A DNA stretch of 64,000 nt. Origin: Sphingobium sp. Leaf26 (GTDB lineage Bacteria; Pseudomonadota; Alphaproteobacteria; Sphingomonadales; Sphingomonadaceae). The number at the start of each line of letters is the position of its first letter. Position 1 is the stretch's first letter. The notes under the pieces are model-generated. The model was not told where the DNA came from. It saw only the letters and a list, made by a program, of their open reading frames with translations, and made no database searches. Both the position numbers and the translations under genes were made by a program. This document shows, one piece after another, positions 8,098-15,434 of the stretch. The stretch covers positions 124,001 through 188,000 of the forward strand of contig NZ_LMKV01000030.1 in assembly GCF_001421665.1 (NCBI RefSeq), written 5' to 3'.

Positions 8098-8764
8098 CCG
8101 GCACGGTGCTGAGCCGCCATGGCATGACCGGGCGGCGCAGCACCGACAGATGGGCCAGCACCCAGGCGGCGCAGACGGCGAAGGTCGGTGCGGCGAAGGC
8201 GAGGGCGCCGGGGAACAGCAACGGTGCGGTGACAGCGGCCGCGCCGCCGCCCACTGCCAGCGCGAGCGCGCGCGGCTCGCCATCCGGGCCACGCAGCCAG
8301 ACCATGCAGGCGGCGACTCCGGTCAGGAAGCTGAGCATGAGGTGCAACGCAGGCTGGCCCATCGCGCCGGTCGCTGCAATTAGCAGCGCGAGCGCGCCCG
8401 CCACATGGCGCAGACTGCGCCGGCCGATCAGCAGGGTCGCGAGTGGATAGGCGAGCAGTTCGCAGGCGAAGGCAGCGGTCAGGATCGCGCCGGCCAGTCC
8501 CATATCCCCGGCGATCAGCGCGACCACTGCCGCCGCTCCCCAGCGTAGCAGTCGCGATGGCGCCATGATGATATGGCTGACCCAATCCCTCGCCCCCATG
8601 CGCAGGGTGAAGCGGCGATCCATCAGCCGCAACTGGAACCCGCCGACCAGCAGCAGTGCATCCATGCCCCAGGGCAGCAGGCCCGGAGCCACAAGCGGGC
8701 ACGCCAGCGCCAGGCCCAGCAACAGGCCATGCGCCACGCCCAGCGCGCGCAGTTCGCCGTTCAT
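8057..8764 (-). CDS. Multi-spanning membrane protein of the exosortase-A-associated locus
   Basis: The 235-residue product is dominated by hydrophobic helices (six or more likely spans) and ends in an arginine/proline tail. It matches no family I can name. Its start overlaps the stop of the O-antigen-ligase-like gene by 4 bp (ATGA at 8761), so it is translated from the same message. A role in exopolysaccharide or surface glycan assembly follows from context only. The 3' end overlaps the convergent PfpI gene by 41 bp. Confidence 0.65.
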   Translation of the reverse strand: MNGELRALGVAHGLLLGLALACPLVAPGLLPWGMDALLLVGGFQLRLMDRRFTLRMGARDWVSHIIMAPSRLLRWGAAAVVALIAGDMGLAGAILTAAFACELLAYPLATLLIGRRSLRHVAGALALLIAATGAMGQPALHLMLSFLTGVAACMVWLRGPDGEPRALALAVGGGAAAVTAPLLFPGALAFAAPTFAVCAAWVLAHLSVLRRPVMPWRLSTVPVRLRPAALRSPPP

Positions 8765-10125
8765 GCCGGGACTCCGTGCCGGGCGGCAAGGGTTGCGGCC
8801 AGGTCGCGCTTCGCCGCATCCTTGCGCAGCCGGGTCAGATAGGTGTCCAGCCCGATCTGAAGCGCAAGCATCATGAAGATGAAGGGTTGGTAGGCGATAC
8901 CCACGAAAAGCGATCCGATCATATAGACGACATGGCCCTGTTGCAGGGCAGAGGCGAATGGCGAGATCCAGGCCTCATCCGGCCCGTCTCGTTTGCGATA
9001 GAGGCGACGGATCGACTCGGTCCGAACGAAGCAGATGCCGTGGATCAGCGTCCAGATGAAGAAGCCGAAATAGCCCTGTTCGCCCAGCATCTCGAAATAG
9101 GCGCTGTGATAGGCGCGGCCCTTGTCGGTGACGGTGCGGCGCTCGATCCGGGCGCCGCCGCTGTCGACGACGGTGCTTTGGGCGAAATAGCTGAAGCTGT
9201 TCTGGAGATAATTGTCGAAGCCGCCGCCGCCCGGATGCTGCTTCACATAATCGAGCGTCCACATCCACACCGCGACACGAGTGGCGGCGCTCTCGTCGCC
9301 CTGGTGGTTCTCGATCGTCTCCATCCGCTGGGTGAAGCTGGCGGGGAGGAAGGGGATGGAGGCCAGCGCGGCTACGGCCAGCAGCGGGCCGTAGACGAAT
9401 TTCTTTTTCGACCGCACCAGCATCATGCCGAACAGGATGACGAGGCAGACCAGGCCGGTGCGCGCCTCGGTCCCGATCGGCATCAACATGCAGGCGAGGC
9501 AGAGGGCGTAGCAGAAGCCCTTCACCTTCCAGTCCGGCGGGAAGATGGTGCCGTGATTGGACAGCCAGAGGATCAGCGGCATCAGCGATATGGCGACACA
9601 ACTGATGATGCTGCCTTCATACAGGCCGCTGTTGTTCTCGACCATCAGGTTCAGCACGCCATAGCCGCCGCCCGACAGCGCGGTTTTCATGCCGCCATTG
9701 ATGATGATGGTGCTGGCGCACAGGATCATGAAGACGGTCAGCGCCTCGATCCGCAACCGCGTGCGCAGGACGAGCGGCAGGAAGATGCCGGCGATGATCG
9801 CCTTCCACACCCAGTTCCATTTGGTCATGGCCTCGACCGGGAAATCGGCGGTCAGCGTGGTATAGCCGCACCAGGCCACCAAAATGAGCATCAGCACTTG
9901 CCGGAAGGAGAATCGGCAATCCTTCTTGTCGTCCATCACTGCCCATGCCCCCACCATCGCAGCAAAGGCCATGGCGGAAATGGGGATGGTGTTGAGCAGG
10001 AAATAGGACAGCCGCTGGGGCGAGACGATGTCGATATAGGCATAGACCGCGACCAGCAGGAATGGCCGCTTCAGACCCATCAGGCCGAACAGTCCCAGGA
10101 AGGCGATGAAGAACAGGTCACGCAT
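8761..10125 (-). CDS. O-antigen ligase-like protein, exosortase A-associated
   Basis: The 454-residue integral membrane protein resembles the Wzy/WaaL-like group tied to exosortase A systems (putative O-glycosylation ligase). It opens with MRDLFFIAFLGLFGLMGL, has about ten spans, the TEARTGLVCLVI segment, and a large periplasmic loop with GGGGFDNYLQNSFSYFA in the position of the ligase/polymerase loop. Relatives are thought to ligate or polymerise glycan that decorates PEP-CTERM proteins or exopolysaccharide. The exosortase itself is not in this window. It is preceded by a tiny overlapping ORF (10118-10255) and followed by an overlapping membrane-protein gene. Confidence 0.85.
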   Translation of the reverse strand: MRDLFFIAFLGLFGLMGLKRPFLLVAVYAYIDIVSPQRLSYFLLNTIPISAMAFAAMVGAWAVMDDKKDCRFSFRQVLMLILVAWCGYTTLTADFPVEAMTKWNWVWKAIIAGIFLPLVLRTRLRIEALTVFMILCASTIIINGGMKTALSGGGYGVLNLMVENNSGLYEGSIISCVAISLMPLILWLSNHGTIFPPDWKVKGFCYALCLACMLMPIGTEARTGLVCLVILFGMMLVRSKKKFVYGPLLAVAALASIPFLPASFTQRMETIENHQGDESAATRVAVWMWTLDYVKQHPGGGGFDNYLQNSFSYFAQSTVVDSGGARIERRTVTDKGRAYHSAYFEMLGEQGYFGFFIWTLIHGICFVRTESIRRLYRKRDGPDEAWISPFASALQQGHVVYMIGSLFVGIAYQPFIFMMLALQIGLDTYLTRLRKDAAKRDLAATLAARHGVPA

Positions 10126-10255
10126 CGGAATGTGGCTCCGACGCCGAAGGCAGTGCCGGGGGCGGATCGCGATCCAGATCGGCGCGCGGCAGCAAGCGCC
10201 AGGCCGCGAGCAGGATCACGCCATGGCTGATCAGCAGGGATAGGGCGTCGATCAT
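10118..10255 (-). CDS. Small membrane-anchored peptide upstream of the ligase-like gene
   Basis: A 45-residue ORF starts MIDALSLLISHGVILLAAWR and ends in a proline/serine/aspartate-rich tail. Its stop overlaps the start of the ligase-like gene by 8 bp in another frame. One N-terminal hydrophobic helix is followed by an Arg/Asp-rich soluble tail. The overlap and the lack of other space for a ribosome-binding site suggest translational coupling. No family recognised. It could be a real small subunit or only a leader peptide. Confidence 0.5.
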   Translation of the reverse strand: MIDALSLLISHGVILLAAWRLLPRADLDRDPPPALPSASEPHSDA

Positions 10256-10346
10256 CGTATATGAGTGATTCCGTTCGGCACGGTCCCTCCACTAACCAGA
10301 CAGAGTTGACGGGCCGTTAAACCTTTTTCGGCAAACAGACCGGGCT

Positions 10347-11585
10347 ATGACTCGCATACTCCATGTCCTGGACCACAGTCTGCCGCTGCACAGCGGCTAC
10401 ACCTTTCGCACCCGTGCGATCCTGCGGGCGCAGATGGCGCGCGGATGGGAGGTGCGCGGCATCACCGGTTACCGCCATGTCGTGAAGGACGCGGCCGGCG
10501 GGCCGCTGGAGGAAGTGGTGGATGGATTGACCTTCCACCGCACCCCCGGCGAAGCGGCCAGCGGCAATCCCCTGATTCGCGAATGGCGCGATATCGCGGC
10601 CCATGCCGATGCGATCGACGCCTTGGTTCGCCAGTGGCGGCCCGACGTGATCCACGCCCATTCGCCGGTATTGAACGCGATCGCGGCGCAGCGCGTGGCC
10701 AAGCGCCACGGCCTGCCGATGATCTACGAAATCCGTGCTTTCTGGGAAGATGCGGCGGTCGGCAACGGCACCGGAGTGGAGGGCAGTCCGCGTTACTGGC
10801 TGACCCGCCAGTTGGAAAGCCATGCGGTGCGCGCGGCCGACGCCGTCGCGGTGATCTGTGACGGCCTGCGCGACGACCTGATCGCGCGCGGCGTGGATGC
10901 GGGCAAGATCGTCGTGTCGCCCAACGGCGTCGATATGGACCAGTTCGGCACGCCGGTCGATCGCGATCCCGCGCTGACCGCCAAGCTGGGGCTGGAGGGG
11001 GCGGATGTCGTCGGCTTCATCGGCAGCTTCTATGATTATGAAGGGCTGGACGACCTGATCGCCGCCATGCCGCGACTCGTGCGCGCCCGGCCCAGGGCCA
11101 AGCTGCTGCTGGTCGGTGGCGGCCCGATGGAACAGGCGCTGCACGATCAGGCGATGGCGTCGCCCTTTGCCGATCATATCGTCTTCGTCGGTCGCGTGCC
11201 GCACGATCAGGTCGAACATTATTATGCGCAGGTCGACATATTGGCCTATCCGCGCAAGGCGATGCGGCTGACCGATCTGGTCACGCCCTTGAAGCCGCTG
11301 GAGGCCATGGCGCAAGGGCGACTCGTCGCGGCGTCGAGCGTGGGCGGGCATCGCGAACTGATCGAGGATGGCGTCACAGGCACCCTGTTCGCACCGGACG
11401 ATCCGGCCGCGATCGCATCGGCGCTGGCGGGCCTGTTCGCCGACCGCGCAATCTGGGATGAACGCCGAGCAGTCGCCCGCGCTTTCGTGGAGCGGGAGCG
11501 TAACTGGTCGTCAAACATTTTACGTTATGAACCCGTTTACCAGCGGCTGCTGGCGCGCCCTGCGGGCACGCGCGCGGCTGCATGA
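10347..11585 (+). CDS. GT4 glycosyltransferase, exosortase A/PEP-CTERM-associated
   Basis: The 412-residue protein begins MTRILHVLDHSLPLHSGYTF, very like the exosortase-A-associated glycosyltransferases of the TIGR04063 type. It has the GT-B layout: an N-terminal acceptor domain, an interdomain segment with VVSPNGVDMDQF, and a C-terminal sugar-nucleotide domain with VGGGPMEQAL, FVGRVPHDQV and the family EPLK-like stretch seen here as TPLKPLEAMAQG. It should transfer a sugar from a nucleotide donor during surface-glycan synthesis in the cytoplasm. It is divergent from the ligase-like operon, about 90 bp apart. Confidence 0.9.
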   Translation: MTRILHVLDHSLPLHSGYTFRTRAILRAQMARGWEVRGITGYRHVVKDAAGGPLEEVVDGLTFHRTPGEAASGNPLIREWRDIAAHADAIDALVRQWRPDVIHAHSPVLNAIAAQRVAKRHGLPMIYEIRAFWEDAAVGNGTGVEGSPRYWLTRQLESHAVRAADAVAVICDGLRDDLIARGVDAGKIVVSPNGVDMDQFGTPVDRDPALTAKLGLEGADVVGFIGSFYDYEGLDDLIAAMPRLVRARPRAKLLLVGGGPMEQALHDQAMASPFADHIVFVGRVPHDQVEHYYAQVDILAYPRKAMRLTDLVTPLKPLEAMAQGRLVAASSVGGHRELIEDGVTGTLFAPDDPAAIASALAGLFADRAIWDERRAVARAFVERERNWSSNILRYEPVYQRLLARPAGTRAAA

Positions 11586-11615
11586 GCAAGGCCTGAGTAG
11601 AGGTAGAACAAGAAG

Positions 11616-12656
11616 GTGTCGGCAGGCGTAGACAGAAGGCGGGGAACAGCGCTGGCGGCTTTGGCCGGTCTGGCGGTCGCCCTGCTGTTCCTGTGGATGC
11701 CGGTCGGCTTGGTCGAGATGCTGGTTGCGTCGAGTGGCCTGAGCGAAGCGCTGCCGGCCGCAGCGCCTCCGCTGGGCCTGAAGGCGCGACTGATCATGGC
11801 GGGTTTCGCCGGACTGATGGCGGTGGGCATAATTGGCCTGACGCGCCGCGATTCGGGCGTACTGGCCCTTGAAGATGAAACAGGACGTGCCAATCGCGTC
11901 CAGGGAGCAAGAAAAATGGGTTTCGCATTCTCCAAGCTGACCGCACTGGCCCGTGGCCGCGCTGCGTCCGAACCGGACATGCCCGTCCTGCGCCGCGCCG
12001 ACGCGCATCCCGATGCGCCGTCGCGCCCGCCCATCTTCGCCAGCCGCGATTTCGACGGTCTGGATATCTTCCCTCGCGCCGAATCGGGCCGCCGTTCGCT
12101 GGTGGCGAATCGGGAGCCGGACCGTGACAGCGTCGTGCCGCTCGGCAAGCTGACCATGCCCGACGCGCCCATGCCGATGGCGGAGGAGCAGTTGCCCCAG
12201 CCCGCGTTCCTGCGTCCTGCCGGGCCGTTTACCACGCCCACGCTGGTGCATGATGAGATCGAGGACGAGATCGTAGTAGAGGATGGCATTGCCGACGATA
12301 TCCTCGTCCCAGCGCCGGAGCCGGTCTGGACGCCGCAGCAGGCCACCCCCATCTCTTCGGCCATGGCTCCGTCGATCCCCGCTGCCTTGTCCGCTGCCTT
12401 GTCCGCGCCCGAGCCGGCCGTCGAACCGGTCCGTCCGGCGCCGCTGCCGACCCACGGCCTGTCGATCGCCGAACTGACCGACCGGCTGGAGCGCGGTCTG
12501 GCCCATCGGTCGCGCACGATGAGCGCGCCGGCGGGCACGATCGCCGACATGCCGGTCGCCCCGGCCGTGCCGGTCCGCACCAGCGTGGAACAGGATCAGG
12601 ATGAAGCGCTGCGTGCCGCGCTGGGCGCGCTGCGCTCCATGGCCAACCGGCGCTGA
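11616..12656 (+). CDS. Hypothetical protein with two N-terminal membrane helices
   Basis: The 346-residue product starts at a GTG with an AGAACAAGAAGG ribosome-binding site. Two hydrophobic helices (about 8-30 and 55-78) form a hairpin. A long, low-complexity tail rich in Pro, Ala, Arg and Asp follows, and a short helical motif (LSIAELTDRLERGLA) lies near residue 285. The architecture suggests an inner-membrane anchor with a long disordered cytoplasmic arm. No function is recognised. It follows the glycosyltransferase by 30 bp and may share its transcript. Confidence 0.75.
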   Translation: MSAGVDRRRGTALAALAGLAVALLFLWMPVGLVEMLVASSGLSEALPAAAPPLGLKARLIMAGFAGLMAVGIIGLTRRDSGVLALEDETGRANRVQGARKMGFAFSKLTALARGRAASEPDMPVLRRADAHPDAPSRPPIFASRDFDGLDIFPRAESGRRSLVANREPDRDSVVPLGKLTMPDAPMPMAEEQLPQPAFLRPAGPFTTPTLVHDEIEDEIVVEDGIADDILVPAPEPVWTPQQATPISSAMAPSIPAALSAALSAPEPAVEPVRPAPLPTHGLSIAELTDRLERGLAHRSRTMSAPAGTIADMPVAPAVPVRTSVEQDQDEALRAALGALRSMANRR

Positions 12657-12658
12657 CC

Positions 12659-13030
12659 CTACCAGTCTTCGACCGTCAGGGCCGACAGGTCCAGCCATTG
12701 GCCCTGATCGTCGCTGCCGTCGCGATCCACGAAGATATCGCCGACGAAATAGCCTGACAGGGTCCATTCGGCCTCCGGCAATTCGTCCAGCAACCGGTCG
12801 CGCCGGGCCTGCGCATCCGCGCCGGTCAGGCGCAGGCTGATGACATGGCGGCGGCCCTGGAACAGGGCGCTGGCCCAGGGGCGGCTGACCGCCCGCTCGA
12901 TCATCGCGGGCTGGCCCGCTCTGGCGAGCAATTGCACCAGCAATGCCGGCAGCGGATCGTCCCGCCTATTTCCTATTGCTTGATTTCGGATGATTTTCGC
13001 ACCTGCGAAGCGGTGATCGGCGCTTGTCAT
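12659..13030 (-). CDS. Hypothetical protein, partner of the small gene at 13027
   Basis: The 123-residue protein has no signal peptide. It shows an Arg/Leu-rich N-terminal half and an acidic C-terminal half (GDIFVDRDGSDDQGQW). The ATG at 13030 overlaps the stop of the small gene upstream (4 bp), giving a two-gene unit. The longer open frame to 13144 would overlap that gene completely, so it was not used. The pair faces the XRE-S24 regulator across an operator region and may be under its control. Function unknown. Confidence 0.7.
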   Translation of the reverse strand: MTSADHRFAGAKIIRNQAIGNRRDDPLPALLVQLLARAGQPAMIERAVSRPWASALFQGRRHVISLRLTGADAQARRDRLLDELPEAEWTLSGYFVGDIFVDRDGSDDQGQWLDLSALTVEDW

Positions 13031-13212
13031 TGTTGAACGCTCCTGCAATAGTTGTTCATGAAATGTTCCACACGTCTCCGCACCCGATCGCCGGGTTCCC
13101 GGCCCAGGCGCAGGTCGAAGACCAGGCGCGGATCGCGTGCGCAATCGCGTCCGAACCGGGTTGGCGGCATGTCATGTTCACGCAGGAACCGCTCGATCAT
13201 CGGCAGCAGCAT
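13027..13212 (-). CDS. Small conserved basic protein
   Basis: The 61-residue ORF reads MLLPMIERFLREHDMPPTRF and then GRDCARDPRLVFDLRLGREP. It resembles a short Arg-rich protein often annotated as hypothetical in Sphingomonadales (a FLxxHxMPPTxFGR...DPRxVxDLRxGREP pattern). Either Met1 (13212) or Met5 (13200) could be the start. A compact helix-turn-helix-like, DNA-binding role is possible from its size, charge and position opposite an S24 repressor, but this is inference. Confidence 0.65.
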   Translation of the reverse strand: MLLPMIERFLREHDMPPTRFGRDCARDPRLVFDLRLGREPGDRVRRRVEHFMNNYCRSVQQ

Positions 13213-13236
13213 GGGCCTTCTTCTCCCCCGTCAATG

Positions 13237-13313
13237 CGACTCGCCCGCTGCGAGTCGATAGGTATATTCCTATCTCAAACCCGATTTCCTACTTGTCTAG
13301 GAAAATTCCTATC
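13237..13313. promoter_or_regulatory. Operator array between the small gene and the XRE-S24 repressor
   Basis: The divergent intergenic region holds two palindromes of the form TAGG-N6-CCTA with AT-only spacers: at 13259-13272 (flanked by GA/TC) and at 13298-13311. A further inverted pair is TTTCCTA (13285-13291) with TAGGAAA (13298-13304). The half-sites begin at 13259, 13269, 13288, 13298 and 13308, so they fall about one helical turn apart. A separate perfect repeat, CGACTCGC/GCGAGTCG, lies at 13237-13257. The last palindrome ends 16 bp before the repressor start, as expected for autoregulation. Confidence 0.7.
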
Positions 13314-13327
13314 ATTATGGACCGGAT

Positions 13328-14008
13328 ATGGATGAATCGCAGCACGCCCGGATCGCGCTGGATCGGCTGATTGCCGAGCGCGGGGAAAATTATGCCGATC
13401 TGTCCCGGCTGATCGGTCGCAATCCCGCTTATGTTCAGCAGTTCATCAAGCGCGGGACGCCACGCAAGCTGGACGAGGCGGATCGCCGGGTGCTGGCGCG
13501 CTATTTCGGCGTGCCCGAACAGATTCTGGGCGGCGTCGAAACCCCGTCGGCCATCGGGCATGCCATGCCGTCCCGGATGCGTGGTATGCCGGCGGTTGTG
13601 GCCGTGCCACGTTTGGCGCTGGGCGCGTCGGCGGGGCAGGGGTCGCTGGACGAGGATGAGCAGGCGGCCGGCGTGATGGCGTTCGATGCCCGCTGGCTGC
13701 GCCAGTTGGGCGTACGGCCACAGCGCGTGTCGATCATCCGGGTGGATGGCGAATCCATGGCGCCGACGCTGAATGACGGCGACGACATCATGGTCGATCA
13801 TGAGGATGATGCCGGCCGGTTGCGCGATGGCGTCTATGTGCTGCGGCTGGATGGGGTGCTGATGGTCAAGCGCATCGCCATGGGGCCGCGCCGCGGCTGG
13901 TTCAGCGTGGTCAGCGACAATCCCCATTATCCCGACTGGACCGACATCGACCCTGCGCTGGTGGATATTGTCGGCCGGGTCGTCTGGAGCGGCAGGCGGT
14001 TGCACTAG
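13328..14008 (+). CDS. XRE-family repressor with S24 (LexA/CI-like) peptidase domain
   Basis: The 226-residue protein has an N-terminal helix-turn-helix (about 8-60; ENYADLSRLIGRNPAYVQQF) and a C-terminal S24 domain with the Ser-Lys dyad: Ser143 in VDGESMAPTL and Lys181 in LMVKRIA. Such proteins repress their targets and are inactivated by self-cleavage, or use the fold only for dimerisation. A clear Ala-Gly cleavage site is not obvious in the linker, although GASAGQG near residue 100 is a candidate region. The adjacent TAGG-N6-CCTA array suggests autoregulation. It could control a DNA-damage or host-derived stress response. Confidence 0.88.
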   Translation: MDESQHARIALDRLIAERGENYADLSRLIGRNPAYVQQFIKRGTPRKLDEADRRVLARYFGVPEQILGGVETPSAIGHAMPSRMRGMPAVVAVPRLALGASAGQGSLDEDEQAAGVMAFDARWLRQLGVRPQRVSIIRVDGESMAPTLNDGDDIMVDHEDDAGRLRDGVYVLRLDGVLMVKRIAMGPRRGWFSVVSDNPHYPDWTDIDPALVDIVGRVVWSGRRLH

Positions 14009-14020
14009 GCGTGGCTTTGT

Positions 14021-14042
14021 CCGAGTCCCATATGGGACTCGG
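14021..14042. promoter_or_regulatory. 22-bp perfect palindrome directly before xdhC
   Basis: The 22 bases are a perfect palindrome with half-site CCGAGTCCCAT. They sit between the stop of the S24 gene and the ATG of xdhC, which follows at once at 14043. It could be an operator, a translation-blocking hairpin, or a terminator for the upstream gene. No T-run follows. Confidence 0.5.
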
Positions 14043-15020
14043 ATGCAGGGTCCGGCGTTGGATGCGCTGGCGCAGGCCGGGGAGTTTGAATTGAACGATA
14101 ATGGCGCGGTGATCCGCAAGGCGATCGAATGGTGTGGCGCGCGCATGGCGCTGGCGACGGTGGTGTCGACCTGGGGGTCGGCGCCGCGCCCGCGCGGCAG
14201 CCATATGATCGTGCATCAGGATGGCCGGTTTGAAGGCAGCATTTCCGGCGGCTGCGTGGAAAGCGCTGTCCTGCAACGCGCGGCCGAGGTGATGGACGGA
14301 CGGGCGGCGCATGTCGAGCGCTATGGCGTGGCCGATGGCGATGCGTGGGAGGTCGGCCTGCCCTGCGGTGGCGAGATCGCCGTACTGGTCCAGCCGGTGA
14401 GCGCAACTGGCTTCGACCCGGCCCTGTTCGCAAGGGTCGCGACGGAGAATGACGCCGGACGATCGCTGACGCTGGCGACCGACCTGGCCAGCGGCGTGAC
14501 CCGCGCGGAAGCGAGCGCCAGCACAGGGAGGGACGATTTCCTCAACCGCTATGATCCCCCGCGTCGCTTGCTGATCGTGGGCGCAGTGCAGATTGCGCAG
14601 AGCCTGGTCCCGCTGGCGCAGGCGATCGGGGTGACGCCTGTGGTGATCGACCCGCGCGGTCGCTTCCTGACGGCCGAGCGCTTTCCGGGTGTCGAACTGG
14701 ACGACCGCTGGCCGGACGAGGCGGTGGCGGCCCGGTTGCCGGGCGAATCGACGGCAGTCGTGGTGCTGAGCCATGACATCAAGATCGACGATCCCGCGCT
14801 GGTCGCGGCGCTGCGGGCGCCGACCGGCTATATCGCCGCGCTGGGATCGCGCCGCAGCCATGCCGCGCGGCTGGAGCGGCTGGCGGCTATGGGTTTCGCG
14901 GCACAGGATCTGGCCCGCATCGACGGCCCGGCCGGCATCGATATCGGCGCCATCGGTCCGGCGGAAATTGCGCTGTCGATCAGTGCCGGCATGGTGGCGG
15001 GCTTCAACGCGCGCGGATAG
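14043..15020 (+). CDS. XdhC/CoxI family molybdoenzyme maturation protein
   Basis: The 325-residue protein has the XdhC N-terminal motif TWGSAPRPRGS, then GSISGGCVES with the conserved cysteine, and a C-terminal Rossmann domain starting LLIVGAVQIAQSL. XdhC-like proteins bind molybdenum cofactor and help sulfurate and insert it into xanthine-dehydrogenase-type enzymes. No molybdoenzyme gene is adjacent. The start is placed at 14043 because homologues begin just before this point; no strong ribosome-binding site is present and the 22-bp palindrome abuts the ATG. The region 15021-15248 downstream holds no recognisable gene. Confidence 0.88.
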   Translation: MQGPALDALAQAGEFELNDNGAVIRKAIEWCGARMALATVVSTWGSAPRPRGSHMIVHQDGRFEGSISGGCVESAVLQRAAEVMDGRAAHVERYGVADGDAWEVGLPCGGEIAVLVQPVSATGFDPALFARVATENDAGRSLTLATDLASGVTRAEASASTGRDDFLNRYDPPRRLLIVGAVQIAQSLVPLAQAIGVTPVVIDPRGRFLTAERFPGVELDDRWPDEAVAARLPGESTAVVVLSHDIKIDDPALVAALRAPTGYIAALGSRRSHAARLERLAAMGFAAQDLARIDGPAGIDIGAIGPAEIALSISAGMVAGFNARG

Positions 15021-15248
15021 CCATCATGGGTGCCCCCTGCCGCCAAGGGTTGGACAGGGGGCACATCCCCTACGCTGTCGGGCACAAAGGATGGCGCGCC
15101 CTAGCAAAGCGACCGAAGCGATCAATACCCCCAAAGGCGTATTCTTGAAATTTCCGGTCGTAGATTTCGATTTTATGGTCGCAATATTGCGACCGTTGCA
15201 TCTTATGTCGATCTGGAAAATTGTTAACAGATTGTTTCTTTTACGGTT

Positions 15249-15434
15249 TCAGCAGCAGCGTCCGCCATTTTTCCCGCCATAGCGGGCCTCCTGCCGGTCG
15301 CGAAAAAATTCCGTGCGATTCATGATCGGACCGTCGGGATGATGCGCGGTCATGTGGCGCAGATAGGCGTCATAGTCGGGCAGGCCGACCATGAGTCGCG
15401 CGGTGCGGCGCGCGATGTCGAGCCAGCCGTTCAC
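15249..15434 (-). CDS. YbdD/YjiX family protein (CstA-associated)
   Basis: The 61-residue protein contains LPDYDAYLRHMTAHHPDGPIM and FFRDRQEARYGG, the hallmark of the small YbdD/YjiX (DUF466) proteins encoded next to CstA/BtsT pyruvate and peptide transporters. Its start overlaps the cstA stop by 4 bp (ATGA), confirming the pairing. The exact function is unsettled. Confidence 0.92.
   Translation of the reverse strand: MNGWLDIARRTARLMVGLPDYDAYLRHMTAHHPDGPIMNRTEFFRDRQEARYGGKNGGRCC

Noticed and set aside
12659..13144. Longer 161-codon form of the gene at 12659
   Set aside because: It would overlap the small gene at 13027-13212 over most of that gene's length, while the ATG at 13030 gives a typical 4-bp operon overlap.
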